Origin: Pandoraea sp.
GTDB lineage: Bacteria > Pseudomonadota > Gammaproteobacteria > Burkholderiales > Burkholderiaceae
Direction of reading: 5' to 3'
Assembly (NCBI RefSeq): GCF_004297875.1
Contig: NZ_SCSK01000001.1
Coordinates: forward strand, 1-64,000
Length of the DNA: 64,000 nucleotides
In this document: positions 35,077 through 45,227 of the stretch, in pieces
Layout: the number at the start of each line of letters is the position of its first letter
Position numbering within the stretch: the first letter of the stretch is position 1
Program-made: the position numbers and the translations under genes
The notes under the pieces: generated by a model
What the model saw: only the letters and a program-made list of their open reading frames with translations
Databases searched by the model: none
What the model was told of the DNA's origin: nothing

Positions 35077-35095
35077 CGATAAATGGAATTTATCG
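35077..35095. promoter_or_regulatory. Inverted repeat between acyl-CoA dehydrogenase and LysR genes
   Basis: Arms CGATAAAT (35077-35084) and ATTTATCG (35088-35095) are perfect reverse complements around GGA. The dyad contains a T-N11-A core, as LysR sites do. It lies 21 bases before the LysR start and 71 bases before the divergent dehydrogenase start. Confidence 0.72.
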
Positions 35096-35116
35096 ATAAC
35101 CCGGGCGGAGAGAAGC

Positions 35117-36013
35117 GTGGACCTCAAGCAGTTGCGTTATTTCGTGGCGGTTGCCGAGGAGCTGCATTTCGGCCGCGCGGCCAAGCGGCTTTTTATTTCT
35201 CAGCCGGCGCTGAGCTTCGATATCCGCAAGTTCGAGGAGCAGCTGGGCGTGCAGTTGCTGAGCCGGACCAACAAATCGGTGGCGCTGACCAACGCCGGCC
35301 GGGTGTTGCTCGACGAGGCGCGCAAACTGCTGCAGCAGGCCGACGAGGCGCGGCGCGTGACGGTGCGCTCGGCGCACGGTCTGGCGGGCCGCCTGCGCAT
35401 CGGCTTCGTCAACGCCATGCTGTATCGCGGCCTGCCGCAGGCGATGCAGCGCTTCGAGGCCGAGCATCCCGCCGTCGAGATCATCCTTAAGGAAATGAAT
35501 ACGAGCGAGCAGGTTCAGGCGATCCAGCGCATGCAGATCGACATGGGGTACGCGCATTGGGGCAATTTCCCGCCCGAAGTCGTGTCGGCGCCGATTCTGT
35601 CCGAGCCGTTCGTGTGTTGCCTGCCGGTCGCCCACCGGCTGGCGAGGCGGCGCACGATCGAAGTGCGCGCGCTGGCCAACGAGCCTTTCATTCTGTTCCC
35701 GCGCAGCGTGTCGCCGCATTATCACGACCTGATTATCGCCATGTGTGTCGAGGCCGGCTTCAGCCCGTTGATTCGCCATGAGGCGCGCTTGTGGCAGAGC
35801 GTGGTCAGCATGGTCGAGTTCGGTCTCGGGGTGGCGCTGGTGCCCAGCACCCTGCGGCGTGTGGGCAACGACCGCGTGTGTTACCGGCCGCTGGCGCGCA
35901 ATCAGCTCGAGTCGCAGGTGCTGTTGCTGCGCCGCGCGGACGAGGCCGAGCCGGCCGTCGCGCGTTTCGCCGACTATCTGGAGCGTGCGGTGCGCGCGGC
36001 GCGGCTCGCCTGA
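35117..36013 (+). CDS. LysR-family transcriptional regulator
   Basis: Regulator of 298 residues. The GTG at 35117 is chosen because GGAGA lies just upstream and the product opens with the typical VDLKQLRYFVAVAEELHFGRAA; a TTG 16 codons earlier would overlap the dyad. The winged helix (AKRLFISQPALSFDIRKFEEQLG) and effector domain are intact. It is divergent from the acyl-CoA dehydrogenase/CoA-transferase/transporter operon and is its likely activator. The opening is that of the CatR/BenM branch, whose members sense aromatic-pathway acids. Confidence 0.92.
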   Translation: MDLKQLRYFVAVAEELHFGRAAKRLFISQPALSFDIRKFEEQLGVQLLSRTNKSVALTNAGRVLLDEARKLLQQADEARRVTVRSAHGLAGRLRIGFVNAMLYRGLPQAMQRFEAEHPAVEIILKEMNTSEQVQAIQRMQIDMGYAHWGNFPPEVVSAPILSEPFVCCLPVAHRLARRRTIEVRALANEPFILFPRSVSPHYHDLIIAMCVEAGFSPLIRHEARLWQSVVSMVEFGLGVALVPSTLRRVGNDRVCYRPLARNQLESQVLLLRRADEAEPAVARFADYLERAVRAARLA

Positions 36014-36037
36014 GGCGCGCCGGCGGATGCGCCGATT

Positions 36038-36964
36038 TTATGGCGCGCGACGCGCGAGCAGCGGCGGCAGCGTTGCCAATAGCGCGTCGATGACCAGACG
36101 CATTTTCAGCGGCAGATATCTGGTGTGCGGCCAGACCAGACGCGTTGCCGCGCCGACCGGATCCGCCTCGTCGAGTGCGCGTACCAGCCGTCCGGCCTGC
36201 AGATGATCGTAGACCAGCCAGATCGGCAGGCGCGCCAGCCCGATGCCGTCGACGGCGGCCGCGGCGATCGCTTCGAGATCGTCATAGCGCAGCCGGTGCG
36301 CGATGCGGATCTCGCGCGCATGACCGGTCGTGTCGCGCAACGACCAGGGAAAGACCTTGCCATGGCGCGCATAGACAATACCGTCGTGGGCGGCGAGATC
36401 GTCAAGGCCGGCGGGTTTGCCGCGCGCCGCAAGATAGGCCGGGGCGGCGCATACGATCATCGTTTGGCTGCCGAGCGGCCGCGCGACGAGCGAACTGCTG
36501 TCGGCTATCGAGCCGCTGCGAATCGCGAGGTCGATGCCATCGTCGACGAAATCGGTGATCCGGTCCGTCAGCGATATTTCGAATTCGAGTCGCGCGTGGC
36601 GCTTCATCAGTTCCTGCAACACGGGGGCGACATGGCGCCGGCCGAAAATCACCGGCGCACTCACGCGCACGCGCCCCGCCGGCTCATGATGCCCCGCCTC
36701 GAGCGCGGCCTGCGCGTCGTCGAGTTCGCGCAATGCCTTGATGCAGCGCTCGTAGAACGCCTGACCGGCTTCGGTCAGGGTCTGACTGCGGGTGGTGCGC
36801 ACCAGCAGCCGCACGCCCAGCCGGGTTTCCAGGCGCGCGATGGTTTTGCTCACGGCCGAGCGCGTTACTTTGAGCCGTTCGGCGGCAAGCGCGAAGCTGC
36901 CTGCTTCGGCGGCCACCACAAAGGTCTCGATACCGGTCAGGCGGTCGCCGGCAATTGGTTCCAT
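36038..36964 (-). CDS. LysR-family transcriptional regulator (PgrR/AaeR-like branch)
   Basis: Regulator of 308 residues with the HTH IETFVVAAEAGSFALAAERLKVTRSAVSKTIARLETRLGVRLLVRTTR and the YERCIKALRELDDAQ linker. This is the large branch with LNRTTR-type wings. The effector domain, beginning GRVRVSAP, is complete. It is divergent from the quinone-oxidoreductase gene at 37057, its probable target. No clear dyad was found in the 92-base gap, only an AT-rich stretch with TATATT at 37002-37007. Confidence 0.92.
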   Translation of the reverse strand: MEPIAGDRLTGIETFVVAAEAGSFALAAERLKVTRSAVSKTIARLETRLGVRLLVRTTRSQTLTEAGQAFYERCIKALRELDDAQAALEAGHHEPAGRVRVSAPVIFGRRHVAPVLQELMKRHARLEFEISLTDRITDFVDDGIDLAIRSGSIADSSSLVARPLGSQTMIVCAAPAYLAARGKPAGLDDLAAHDGIVYARHGKVFPWSLRDTTGHAREIRIAHRLRYDDLEAIAAAAVDGIGLARLPIWLVYDHLQAGRLVRALDEADPVGAATRLVWPHTRYLPLKMRLVIDALLATLPPLLARRAP

Positions 36965-37056
36965 TGTTTCACCAAATAGTCAGTCAAAAATCATCACTGG
37001 GTATATTGAAGAATCATTATGCTCGTATTCCTGATCGATGCACACAGGAGGACATG

Positions 37057-38076
37057 ATGAATTCGTTGATGCGGCGCTGGCAGATGGAAACCTTTGGGCG
37101 CGCTCACCTGCGCTTGGCCGAGGTGCCCGTGCCGACCCCCGGGCGTGGCCAGGTTCTGGTCAAGATCGGGGCGGCGGCGCTGAATTACCGCGACTTGCTG
37201 ATGATCGAGGATGGCATGGGCATGACGCTCGATATGCCGTTCACCCCGGGCTCGGATATGAGCGGCGAAGTCGTGGAGCTCGGACCGCAAGTGCTGCGTT
37301 TGCAGCCTGGGGATCGCGTTGTCAATGCATTCTTCACGAACTGGAGCGACGGCATCGCGCCGGTGCCGGTTCATCCCTTTGGCGGCCCGGGGCCAGGCAT
37401 GCTGGCCGAATATGTTGTGTTCGACGAGGCCCAACTCGTCCTCGCGCCGCAGTCGCTCACGCACGTCGAGGCCAGCACGCTGACCTGCGCCGGGACAACG
37501 GCCTGGTTTGCGCTGGCGGAGCAGGCTCGGACCCGGCCCGGCGATACGGTGGTGGTGCAGGGCACGGGCGGTGTCGCGCTGTTTGCCCTGCAGCTCGCGC
37601 GCGCGCAGGGCGCGCGCGTGGCCGTGATCTCGGGTAGCGCGGACAAGCTCGAGCGCGTCAAGGCGCTGGGCGCGACCTGGTGCATCGATCGTACGACGTC
37701 GCCGCGGTGGGCCGACGTGGTGCGCGAGCTGACCGGCGGGCGTGGCGCGGATCATGTGCTGGAGCTCGCCGGCGGCGACAATTTCGAGCAGTCGCTGCAG
37801 GCAATAGCCCAGGGCGGGCGGATCTCGGTCATCGGCATGTTGCAGGGCACGGAGCTGCGCAGTTCCGTGTATCCGCTGATGCTCAGCCGCGCCACCGTGC
37901 AGGGTATCGGCGTCGGTCATCGACGCGCGCTGGCGGATTTGGTGCGTGCGCTCGACGCGGCAAATATCCGGCCGGTGGTGGCCGGCTCGTATGGGCTGAC
38001 CGAGTTGCCCGCCGCGCTCGAGCACCTGGCGCGTGGCGCGTTCGGCAAAGTGGTGGTCGATCTGTCCAGGCGCTGA
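37057..38076 (+). CDS. Zinc-independent medium-chain dehydrogenase (quinone-oxidoreductase-like)
   Basis: NAD(P)H-dependent enzyme of 339 residues. Of two adjacent ATGs, the one at 37057 has the better spacing (5 bases) from AGGAGG at 37046-37051. The Rossmann motif is GTGGVALFALQLARAQGA. The catalytic-zinc ligands of alcohol dehydrogenases are missing: LNYRDLLM stands where Cys-x-Asp would be and GSDMSGEV where GHE would be. It also lacks the four-Cys structural-zinc loop. This places it with quinone oxidoreductases and enone reductases. A divergent LysR suggests induction by an electrophile or quinone. Confidence 0.9.
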   Translation: MNSLMRRWQMETFGRAHLRLAEVPVPTPGRGQVLVKIGAAALNYRDLLMIEDGMGMTLDMPFTPGSDMSGEVVELGPQVLRLQPGDRVVNAFFTNWSDGIAPVPVHPFGGPGPGMLAEYVVFDEAQLVLAPQSLTHVEASTLTCAGTTAWFALAEQARTRPGDTVVVQGTGGVALFALQLARAQGARVAVISGSADKLERVKALGATWCIDRTTSPRWADVVRELTGGRGADHVLELAGGDNFEQSLQAIAQGGRISVIGMLQGTELRSSVYPLMLSRATVQGIGVGHRRALADLVRALDAANIRPVVAGSYGLTELPAALEHLARGAFGKVVVDLSRR

Positions 38077-38190
38077 TCGAAGCGCGCGCGATCGCACTCC
38101 GAATCAGTCAGGACGCGGCGTATCTTCAGGCCAGGACAGGCTTTGCGGGCGTTTTCCAACGATGCGCCGGCATGTGCTATCGTCGCGTCC

Positions 38191-39122
<932 letters not shown>

Positions 39123-39126
<4 letters not shown>

Positions 39127-39884
39127 ATCTGTATGCAGTCCGCGCGATTTATTTGTTCGAGATGGCGCGCACCTGGCGCACGCTGATGCAAAGCGTGATT
39201 TCGCCGGTGATTTCGACCTCGCTGTATTTCGTGGTATTCGGCGCGGCCATCGGTTCGCGCATCGCGCAGATCGACGGCATCAGTTACGGTGCGTTCATCG
39301 TGCCGGGCCTGATCATGCTGTCGCTGTTGACGCAAAGCGTCTCCAACGCATCGTTCGGCATTTATTTTCCGAAGTTCACCGGCACGATCTATGAATTGCT
39401 CTCCGCGCCGGTGTCGTATCTGGAGATCGTCGTGAGCTACGTGGGGGCGGCCGCGACCAAGTCGATCATCCTGGGGTTGATCATCCTGGCGACCGCCACG
39501 CTGTTCGTGCCGCTGCGCATCGATCATCCGGTGTGGATGGTGCTGTTTCTGCTGCTCACTGCCGTGACCTTCAGCCTGCTGGGCTTCATCATCGGCATCT
39601 GGGCCGACGGATTCGAGAAACTGCAGGTGGTGCCGCTGTTGATCATCACCCCGCTGACGTTCCTGGGCGGCAGTTTCTATTCGATCCATATCCTGCCGCC
39701 GTTCTGGCGCACCGTGGCGCTGCTCAATCCGGTGGTCTACCTGATCAGCGGCTTTCGCTGGAGCTTCTACGGCATCGCCGATGTGAGCATCGGCATCAGC
39801 CTGGGCATGACGCTGGTGTTTCTGGCGGTGTTCCTGGCGGTCGTGGCGTGGATTTTCAAGACCGGCTATCGACTCAAAACCTGA
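39123..39884 (+). CDS. ABC-2 type exporter permease (YadH-like)
   Basis: Permease of 253 residues with six membrane helices. It starts [40 protein letters not shown] and has the ABC-2 motif region [34 protein letters not shown]. It is translationally coupled to the ATPase (ATGA). It would act as a homodimer with two copies of that subunit. The glutathione transferase gene follows after 16 bases, so a link to conjugate export can be imagined but not shown. Confidence 0.93.
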
Positions 39885-39900
39885 GAGCGGCGGCTCGCCC

Positions 39901-40569
39901 ATGATCACGCTTTTTCATTGCGTCAGCGCGCGCTCGTTTCGTCCGCTTTGGATGCTCGAAGAGTTGGGCCTGCGCTACGAACTGCGCATGCTGCCGTTTC
40001 CGCCGCGCGCGCGGGACCGCTCTTATCTGGAGGTCAATCCGCTCGGCACGGTGCCGTTGCTGCTCGACGGTGCGACGCGCATGACCGAGTCGGCCGCGAT
40101 CTGCCAATACCTGGCCGCGCGCTACATGCCGAATACGCTGAACGTCGAGGCCGGCGAGCCGGATTTCGGCAGCTACCTGAACTTTCTGCATTTCGGCGAG
40201 GCGACCCTGACCTTTCCGCAAACGCTGGTATTGCGCTATACCCATTTCGAGCCGGAGGAGCGGCGCATGCCGCAGGTCGCGGCCGATTATCAAAAGTGGT
40301 TTCTGGCGCGCTTGCGCAGCCTGCAGACGCTGCTGGCGGAGCAGGACTATTTGTGCGCCGGGCGTTTTACCGCCGCCGACGTCTCGGTCGGCTATGCGTT
40401 GCTGCTGGCCGAGCACCTGGGGCTGGCGGCACACTTCACGCCGGCCGTCGCGGCCTATTGGGCGCGCCTGCGGCAACGGGAGGGATTCTTGCGCGCGTTA
40501 CGGGCGCAGGAAGCGGCCGCGCAGGCGCAGGGAATTTCGACGCTGCCCTCGCCCGATACCCGCGACTGA
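39901..40569 (+). CDS. Glutathione S-transferase
   Basis: Two-domain GST of 222 residues. The thioredoxin-like domain (1-78) opens ITLFHCVSARSFRPLWMLEELGL, has NPLGTVPLLLDG with the cis-Pro, and MTESAAICQYLAARY with the Glu-Ser pair that binds the gamma-glutamyl group. The helical C-terminal domain follows with FTAADVSVGYALLLAEHLGL, the N-capping box. The substrate is unknown. It starts 16 bases after the ABC-2 permease stop and is probably cotranscribed with it. Confidence 0.92.
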   Translation: MITLFHCVSARSFRPLWMLEELGLRYELRMLPFPPRARDRSYLEVNPLGTVPLLLDGATRMTESAAICQYLAARYMPNTLNVEAGEPDFGSYLNFLHFGEATLTFPQTLVLRYTHFEPEERRMPQVAADYQKWFLARLRSLQTLLAEQDYLCAGRFTAADVSVGYALLLAEHLGLAAHFTPAVAAYWARLRQREGFLRALRAQEAAAQAQGISTLPSPDTRD

Positions 40570-40580
40570 GCGCGCGAGGC

Positions 40581-40769
40581 TCAGTCGCCTGCCTTGCGCT
40601 CGTCCGCTTCGGGTTCCGGCGATTTGAGCAACGCGTTCATCAACTTGCTGGCGCGCGCGGGCTGTCCCGCCTTCGTGCGCGCGCCCTTGCCGCCGCGCGC
40701 CGGCTGGCTTTGCTTCAGTTGATTGGTCAGCTTCAGACCTTTCAGTTTCTCGAGATCGGTTTTCTTCAC
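40581..40769 (-). CDS. Small basic protein, conserved-type, unknown function
   Basis: A 62-residue protein starting at a GTG (VKKTDLEKLKGLKLTNQLKQ). AAGGA lies 6 bases upstream of that GTG, which decides the start; a longer reading would need Pro/Cys-rich codons typical of a non-coding frame. The product is basic in the first half (Lys/Arg/Gln-rich) and acidic at the end (EPEADERKAGD). No domain is recognised. Nucleic-acid or ribosome binding is conceivable from charge alone. It stands alone between the GST gene (convergent) and the APC permease gene. Confidence 0.6.
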   Translation of the reverse strand: MKKTDLEKLKGLKLTNQLKQSQPARGGKGARTKAGQPARASKLMNALLKSPEPEADERKAGD

Positions 40770-40869
40770 GATATGTCCTTGACGGCGTAGCGGCGCATTG
40801 TACTCCGGCGCCGGGTATCCGCCCGCCGCGGACGGCAAGCGGATGCCGGCGCTTGCGGCGCGCGAGCCG

Positions 40870-42471
40870 TCAGACGGTTTTCTCCATGCGGGACATGATC
40901 TCGGCCGTTTCGTGTTTGGGCAACGCGGTGGCAACCGCCAACCACAGCACAATCAGACTCCATACGGCCACGCACACGACTTCCCAGCCGAAGCCAAGCA
41001 GATCCTTGCCGCCACCGATGCCGCCCAGCATGGACAGAACCCACAGGCCGCCAAACCAGGGCAGCAGCCAGGCAATATGGCGCCAGCCAAAGTCGCGCAC
41101 GGGTTTCCTGGCAACCAGGTGGTAGTGCAGCGCGTACAGGACAAAACCGACGGCGATCAGGGCGAACAGGAAGGAGTTGGTCTTATAGCCGGTCCAATAG
41201 ATGACCCAGTTGCTGCATACGAAGGCAATGGGCGCGATGAGCTGGGCGCCTTTCAGATGAAACGGACGCTTCAGGTTGGGCAGGCTGCGCCGCATGACGA
41301 GCAGCGCGACGGGGCCCAGGCCGTAGGTCAGCACGGTAATCGAGGTGATGTAATTGACCATTTGCTGCCAGGCCGGGAACGGCAACAGGAAGATCACGCC
41401 CACCAGCCACATCAGGAGCACCGAGGTCCACGGCACCTGATTGTTGTTGAGCTTGACCAGCCAACGCGGGCCGGCTTCGAGTTCGCCGACCGCGAACAGC
41501 ACGCGCGAGCCACCGGTCATGTACATCAGGCCGGTACCGCCGGGCGAGATGTAGGCGTCGATATAGAGCAGCGTCGCCATCCAGCCCAGGCCGAGTGTCG
41601 CGGCCAGACCGGCGAACGGCCCCATCTGCCCGGTGAAGTTGAGGTTGGCCCAGCCGCGCGCCAGATCGGCCGGCGCCAATGCCTTGAGGAAGGCGATCTG
41701 CAACAGCACGTAGAGTACGGCGGCAAGCAGCACCGAGCCGATCACCGCGAGCGGGATATTGCGGTTGGGATTCGAGCTTTCGCCGCCAAGGTCGATCGCG
41801 GTACGGAACCCCAGGTAGCTGAAAATGATGCCGGCAGCCGGCAGCGAGGTGAACATGCCGGAGAGCTTGTACCCGGTCGGGTCGGCATGCATCACATCCC
41901 AGTGCGTGCTGGCGCCGATGAGCGCCACGATGGTGATGGCCGGCACCAGGATCTTCCACCAGGTAATGGTGGAGTTGAAGTTGAGCAGCCAGCGCACCGT
42001 CATCAGGTTGAGCAGCGCCATCAGGCCGAGCAACGCGGCGCAGGCGATAAAACCCGTGACGGTCAGGAGTCCTTGACTACCGGGCTGAATGAAATAAGGG
42101 AGGTAGTTGTTGGCATACGTGACGATCGCCTCGGCTTCGACCGCCGGTATCGGCACATAGGCGAGAAACAGCATCCAGCTCCAGATGCGCCCGAGGCCGT
42201 CGCCGTGGCTGGCGTGACTCATGTGCACCAGGGCGCCGCTACGCGGGAACAGGGCCGCCAGCTCGGCAAAGCACAAGGCGATGAGCATGATGATGACAGC
42301 GCCGATGACCCAACTCCAGATGCTCAGCGGTCCGGCGATTTTCGACGCATGGAAGGCCCCGAACAGCCAGCCTGAGCCGACAATGCTGCTGGTACTCGCA
42401 AAGAGCAGTCCGATGATCCCGGCGTCCCGGCGCAGTTTGCCGGAGACGCTTAGCCCAGTGGCGTTAGCCAT
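40870..42471 (-). CDS. APC-family amino-acid permease
   Basis: Amino-acid/polyamine/organocation transporter of 533 residues with about 12-14 helices. The opening GIIGLLFASTSSIVGSGWLFGAFHASKIAGP contains the family glycine-rich helix 1 break. The helix-6 region reads GIIFSYLGFRTAIDLGGESSNPNRNIPLAVIGSV. It looks like the aspartate:proton-symporter/YveA-like group, but the substrate is uncertain. It is a single gene; the 271 bases upstream hold no gene or obvious dyad. Confidence 0.9.
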   Translation of the reverse strand: MANATGLSVSGKLRRDAGIIGLLFASTSSIVGSGWLFGAFHASKIAGPLSIWSWVIGAVIIMLIALCFAELAALFPRSGALVHMSHASHGDGLGRIWSWMLFLAYVPIPAVEAEAIVTYANNYLPYFIQPGSQGLLTVTGFIACAALLGLMALLNLMTVRWLLNFNSTITWWKILVPAITIVALIGASTHWDVMHADPTGYKLSGMFTSLPAAGIIFSYLGFRTAIDLGGESSNPNRNIPLAVIGSVLLAAVLYVLLQIAFLKALAPADLARGWANLNFTGQMGPFAGLAATLGLGWMATLLYIDAYISPGGTGLMYMTGGSRVLFAVGELEAGPRWLVKLNNNQVPWTSVLLMWLVGVIFLLPFPAWQQMVNYITSITVLTYGLGPVALLVMRRSLPNLKRPFHLKGAQLIAPIAFVCSNWVIYWTGYKTNSFLFALIAVGFVLYALHYHLVARKPVRDFGWRHIAWLLPWFGGLWVLSMLGGIGGGKDLLGFGWEVVCVAVWSLIVLWLAVATALPKHETAEIMSRMEKTV

Positions 42472-42742
42472 ACAACCTCCTTTGAATGAACGCGTGAGGT
42501 CGCCCGGTAGATTATTCCGGTGGGCTGTGCGAACGCTGCCTCAAAATAACGGTGTCCCACATATCGACCGCACGCATGCTCTCGCTTGAGAGAGGGCGCA
42601 CAGACCGCACCGCCCAGCACGGATGGCGTGCTCTGGCAATGCGAGGCTGCCTTTATTTTAGGCGACGATACGATATATGCCAGTGCGAGCCGATCACGAC
42701 CGGCATCGGGCGCGCGCGCCGCGCGTGCCGTACGGCAAGTGC

Positions 42743-43648
42743 TTAGCGTACGCAGCGCAGGATCATGTCGCGCAGCCAGCTATGGGCTGGATCGGCATGA
42801 AAGCGTGGATGCCAGCCGAGATAGAGCGAGAAGCCCTGTGCCGCGAAAGGCAGCTCGAACGCATCGAGCGTGTCGGTGTAGCGCTGCATGAGCCGGGCCG
42901 GCAGCGTGCACACGTAGTCGGTCACCTGCAGAATCGCGGCGGCCAGGCCAAACTGCTGGACCGACACGGCAACCGTGCGCCGTGCGCCGAGCCTTTCGAG
43001 ATGCTCGTCCATGAAGCCGTGAAAGTTGCCGCCACTGATTGACACCAGCACATGCCGCAGCGCGCAGTAGCTCGACAAATCGAGCGGACCGGTGCCGCGC
43101 GGATGCCCCTTGCGTTGCGCCATGACGAAGCGCTCCTGGATGACGCGGGTGGCTTTCATGGCCGGCGGCATGACGTCGGGCGCGGCGATCAGAAAGTCGA
43201 TTTCGCCGCTCTCCAGCTGCGCCGCGACGCGCGCCCCGTCGACGCTGCGCCAGGCGATGCGGATGCCGTCGCCAGCGGCCGTGCGCAGCGCCTCGAACAG
43301 CGGCAGGCCGATCAGCATGCTGGCATTGTCGCTGGAGGCCAGGGTGAAGCTGCGCACGTCGTTATGCGGATCGAAACTCGGCGCGCGGCTGATGACCATT
43401 TGCAGGTGATGCAACGCACCGCGCAATTCTGTCTGCAAGCGCTCGGCGCGGGCCGTTGCGACCATGCCGCGGCCACTCTCGGCGGGCATCAGCAACGGAT
43501 CGTCGAAAATCGCACGCAGCCGCGCGAGCTGAGCCGAGAGGGCCGGCTGGCTCACATGCAGGCGCGCGGCCGCACGCGTGACGTTGCGCTCGGCGAGCAG
43601 GGCGTCGAGCGACACCAGCAGATTCAGATCAAGACTGCGCAAATCCAT
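42743..43648 (-). CDS. LysR-family transcriptional regulator (NodD/LinR-like)
   Basis: Regulator of 301 residues opening MDLRSLDLNLLVSLDALLAERNVTRAAARLHVSQPALSAQLARLR, the hallmark of the NodD-like branch. The effector domain starts SFTLASSDNASMLIGLPLFE. It is divergent from the frameshifted MFS gene, with a 9-bp-arm dyad in between. If the MFS gene is broken, the regulator may have lost its main target. Confidence 0.93.
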   Translation of the reverse strand: MDLRSLDLNLLVSLDALLAERNVTRAAARLHVSQPALSAQLARLRAIFDDPLLMPAESGRGMVATARAERLQTELRGALHHLQMVISRAPSFDPHNDVRSFTLASSDNASMLIGLPLFEALRTAAGDGIRIAWRSVDGARVAAQLESGEIDFLIAAPDVMPPAMKATRVIQERFVMAQRKGHPRGTGPLDLSSYCALRHVLVSISGGNFHGFMDEHLERLGARRTVAVSVQQFGLAAAILQVTDYVCTLPARLMQRYTDTLDAFELPFAAQGFSLYLGWHPRFHADPAHSWLRDMILRCVR

Positions 43649-43662
43649 GTTGGTTATGGGTC

Positions 43663-43690
43663 GTATATTAATAATCCATTTTTAATATAC
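43663..43690. promoter_or_regulatory. Inverted repeat between LysR and MFS genes
   Basis: Arms GTATATTAA (43663-43671) and TTAATATAC (43682-43690) are perfect reverse complements with a 10-base spacer. The site lies 14 bases upstream of the LysR start and 60 bases before the MFS start. It is AT-rich against a GC-rich background, as expected of a NodD-type recognition site. Confidence 0.72.
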
Positions 43691-43750
43691 ATTGATCTTC
43701 CCTAGAGTGACAAGCACTTGCCAACGCCTGGCAGCCCCGGGAGAACACTC

Positions 43751-44928
43751 ATGAACGATCGACGACGCGCTTATGCCCTCGCCACCCTGACCGCCGCGTA
43801 TTTCGTGATGGGCACCACGACCATGGCGGCGATCGGCGCGTTGCCGTCGATCGCCGATGGCTTGCACGTGAGCCGGGGCGCGGTGGCCAACCTGATCGCG
43901 GTGTTTGCCTTGACCTATGCGGTAAGCGCGCCGCTGATCCAGATGGTGCTGGGCGCTCTGGAGCGTCGCGCGCTGTTGCTTGGCGGCTTGAGCCTGGCCA
44001 CGCTCGGTGCGTTGCTGGCCGCCGCGGCGCCCAGCTACGGCGCGTTGTTTGCCGCGCGCGTGCTGACCGCGCTGGGTGCCGCCGCGATCGGGCCGGTGGC
44101 GTCGGCGCTCGGCGCTGGCCTGGTCGAGCGCCACCAGCAGGGGCGCGCGCTGGCCGCGGTCTTCATGGGCATGACGCTGTCGTCGGTGCTCAGCATGCCG
44201 GCATCGGCCTGGGTCGCGCTCAATATCGGCTGGCGCCCCTTGTTCGTCGTGGTGGCCGGATTGAATGTCGGCGTGATCGTCGCGGTACTGGTATTCGTCA
44301 GGGTGCGCGAGGCGGGCCAGCGCATGGCGCCGCGCGACCTGGTCGGGCTGTTGCGCCAGCCGGCGATTGCCAGCGGCGTGAGCGTGGTATTCCTGCAAAT
44401 GGCGGGGCTGTTCGTCAGTTACACGCTGATCGTGCCGCTGTTGCGGGAGCGCTTCGGCCTGTCCGGCGGCGAGGCCTCGAGCGCGCTGTTGGTGTTTGGC
44501 GTCGCCAGTATCGTGGGCAATGGCGTGGCTCGCTGGGTGGCCACCCGCTGGAGCGCGGAGCGGTTGCGCTGGGCGTGCTGATCGGCACTTTCGCGCTGGC
44601 TTACGCGGCGCCCGGTGTGAGCGGTGTCGCGTTTGTCGTGCTGATCCTGTGGGCGGTTGCCAACGACGTGTTCGTGCCCGCGCAGCAGCGTCGCCTGGTG
44701 GAATTGGCGCCGCAGGCGCGCGCGGTGGTTTTGGCGCTGAACGCGTCGGCGCTGTACGTCGGCATGTCGGCTGGGTCGGCCGTGGCCGGGCGCGTGTATG
44801 GCGCGGCCGGCGCCCATGCGCTGCCGCTGGCGTCGATGCTCCTTCTGTTGGCCGCGCTGGGCATGCTGCAGGTCTCGCGCCGACCGGCGCGGCCTGCGCG
44901 TGCGGCCGTCTGCCTGGACGCCGATTGA
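43751..44928 (+). pseudogene. MFS transporter (AraJ/DHA1 type) interrupted by a one-base frameshift
   Basis: The first frame gives 276 residues from MNDRRRAYALATLTAAYF, including the DHA1 first half and helices 7-8, then stops at 44579-44581 right after RWSAERLRWAC. The frame one base back continues as VALGVLIGTFALAYAAPGVSGVAF and runs to 44928, supplying the remaining helices. Together they make about 393 residues, the normal length. Adding one base near 44562 would join them as SAERVALGVLIG. Either a base was lost in the genome or the sequence has an error there. No slippery heptamer suggests programmed frameshifting. Confidence 0.82.
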
Positions 44929-44957
44929 GCTCCTGGCATCGGGCGCATCAAGCCGGA

Positions 44958-45182
44958 CTATGGGCGCGCCGGGATGACATGGATGCGCACATCGCCCAGT
45001 GCTACGGTCTGGTGCGCGCGGATCTTGCAGGTTTTGCGCGTCTCCGTGTGGCCATCGACGCTGACCGCGCCGCTGGCTACCAGCGCCTTGCCGGCGCCGC
45101 CGCTGTCGCACAGTCCGGTGACTTTGAGCAGGTCGTTGAGCGCGACGAAGTCGCCGGTCAGTTCGAATTCGAGGTGTTGCAT
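44958..45182 (-). CDS. S4-domain RNA-binding protein (YbcJ type)
   Basis: A 74-residue protein that is almost entirely one S4 RNA-binding domain: LNDLLKVTGLCDSGGAGKALVASGAVSVDGHTETRKTCKI, with the two-helix plus beta-turn shape. YbcJ proteins are this length and bind RNA of unknown identity. It lies convergent with the broken MFS gene and downstream of the AraC regulator gene on the same strand (45-base gap). It is probably a free-standing gene. Confidence 0.88.
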   Translation of the reverse strand: MQHLEFELTGDFVALNDLLKVTGLCDSGGAGKALVASGAVSVDGHTETRKTCKIRAHQTVALGDVRIHVIPARP

Positions 45183-45227
45183 GGCGATGGGCGCAGGGGC
45201 AGGAGCAGGGGGCTGGTATTGTCGCCT

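Noticed and set aside
42472..42742. Short open frames upstream of the APC permease gene.
   Set aside because: They are rich in Arg and Ala without a ribosome-binding site or recognised domain; the stretch looks like a plain promoter region.
44545..44590. Programmed -1 frameshifting in the MFS gene.
   Set aside because: No slippery heptamer or downstream pseudoknot is visible, and programmed frameshifting is not known in this transporter family.
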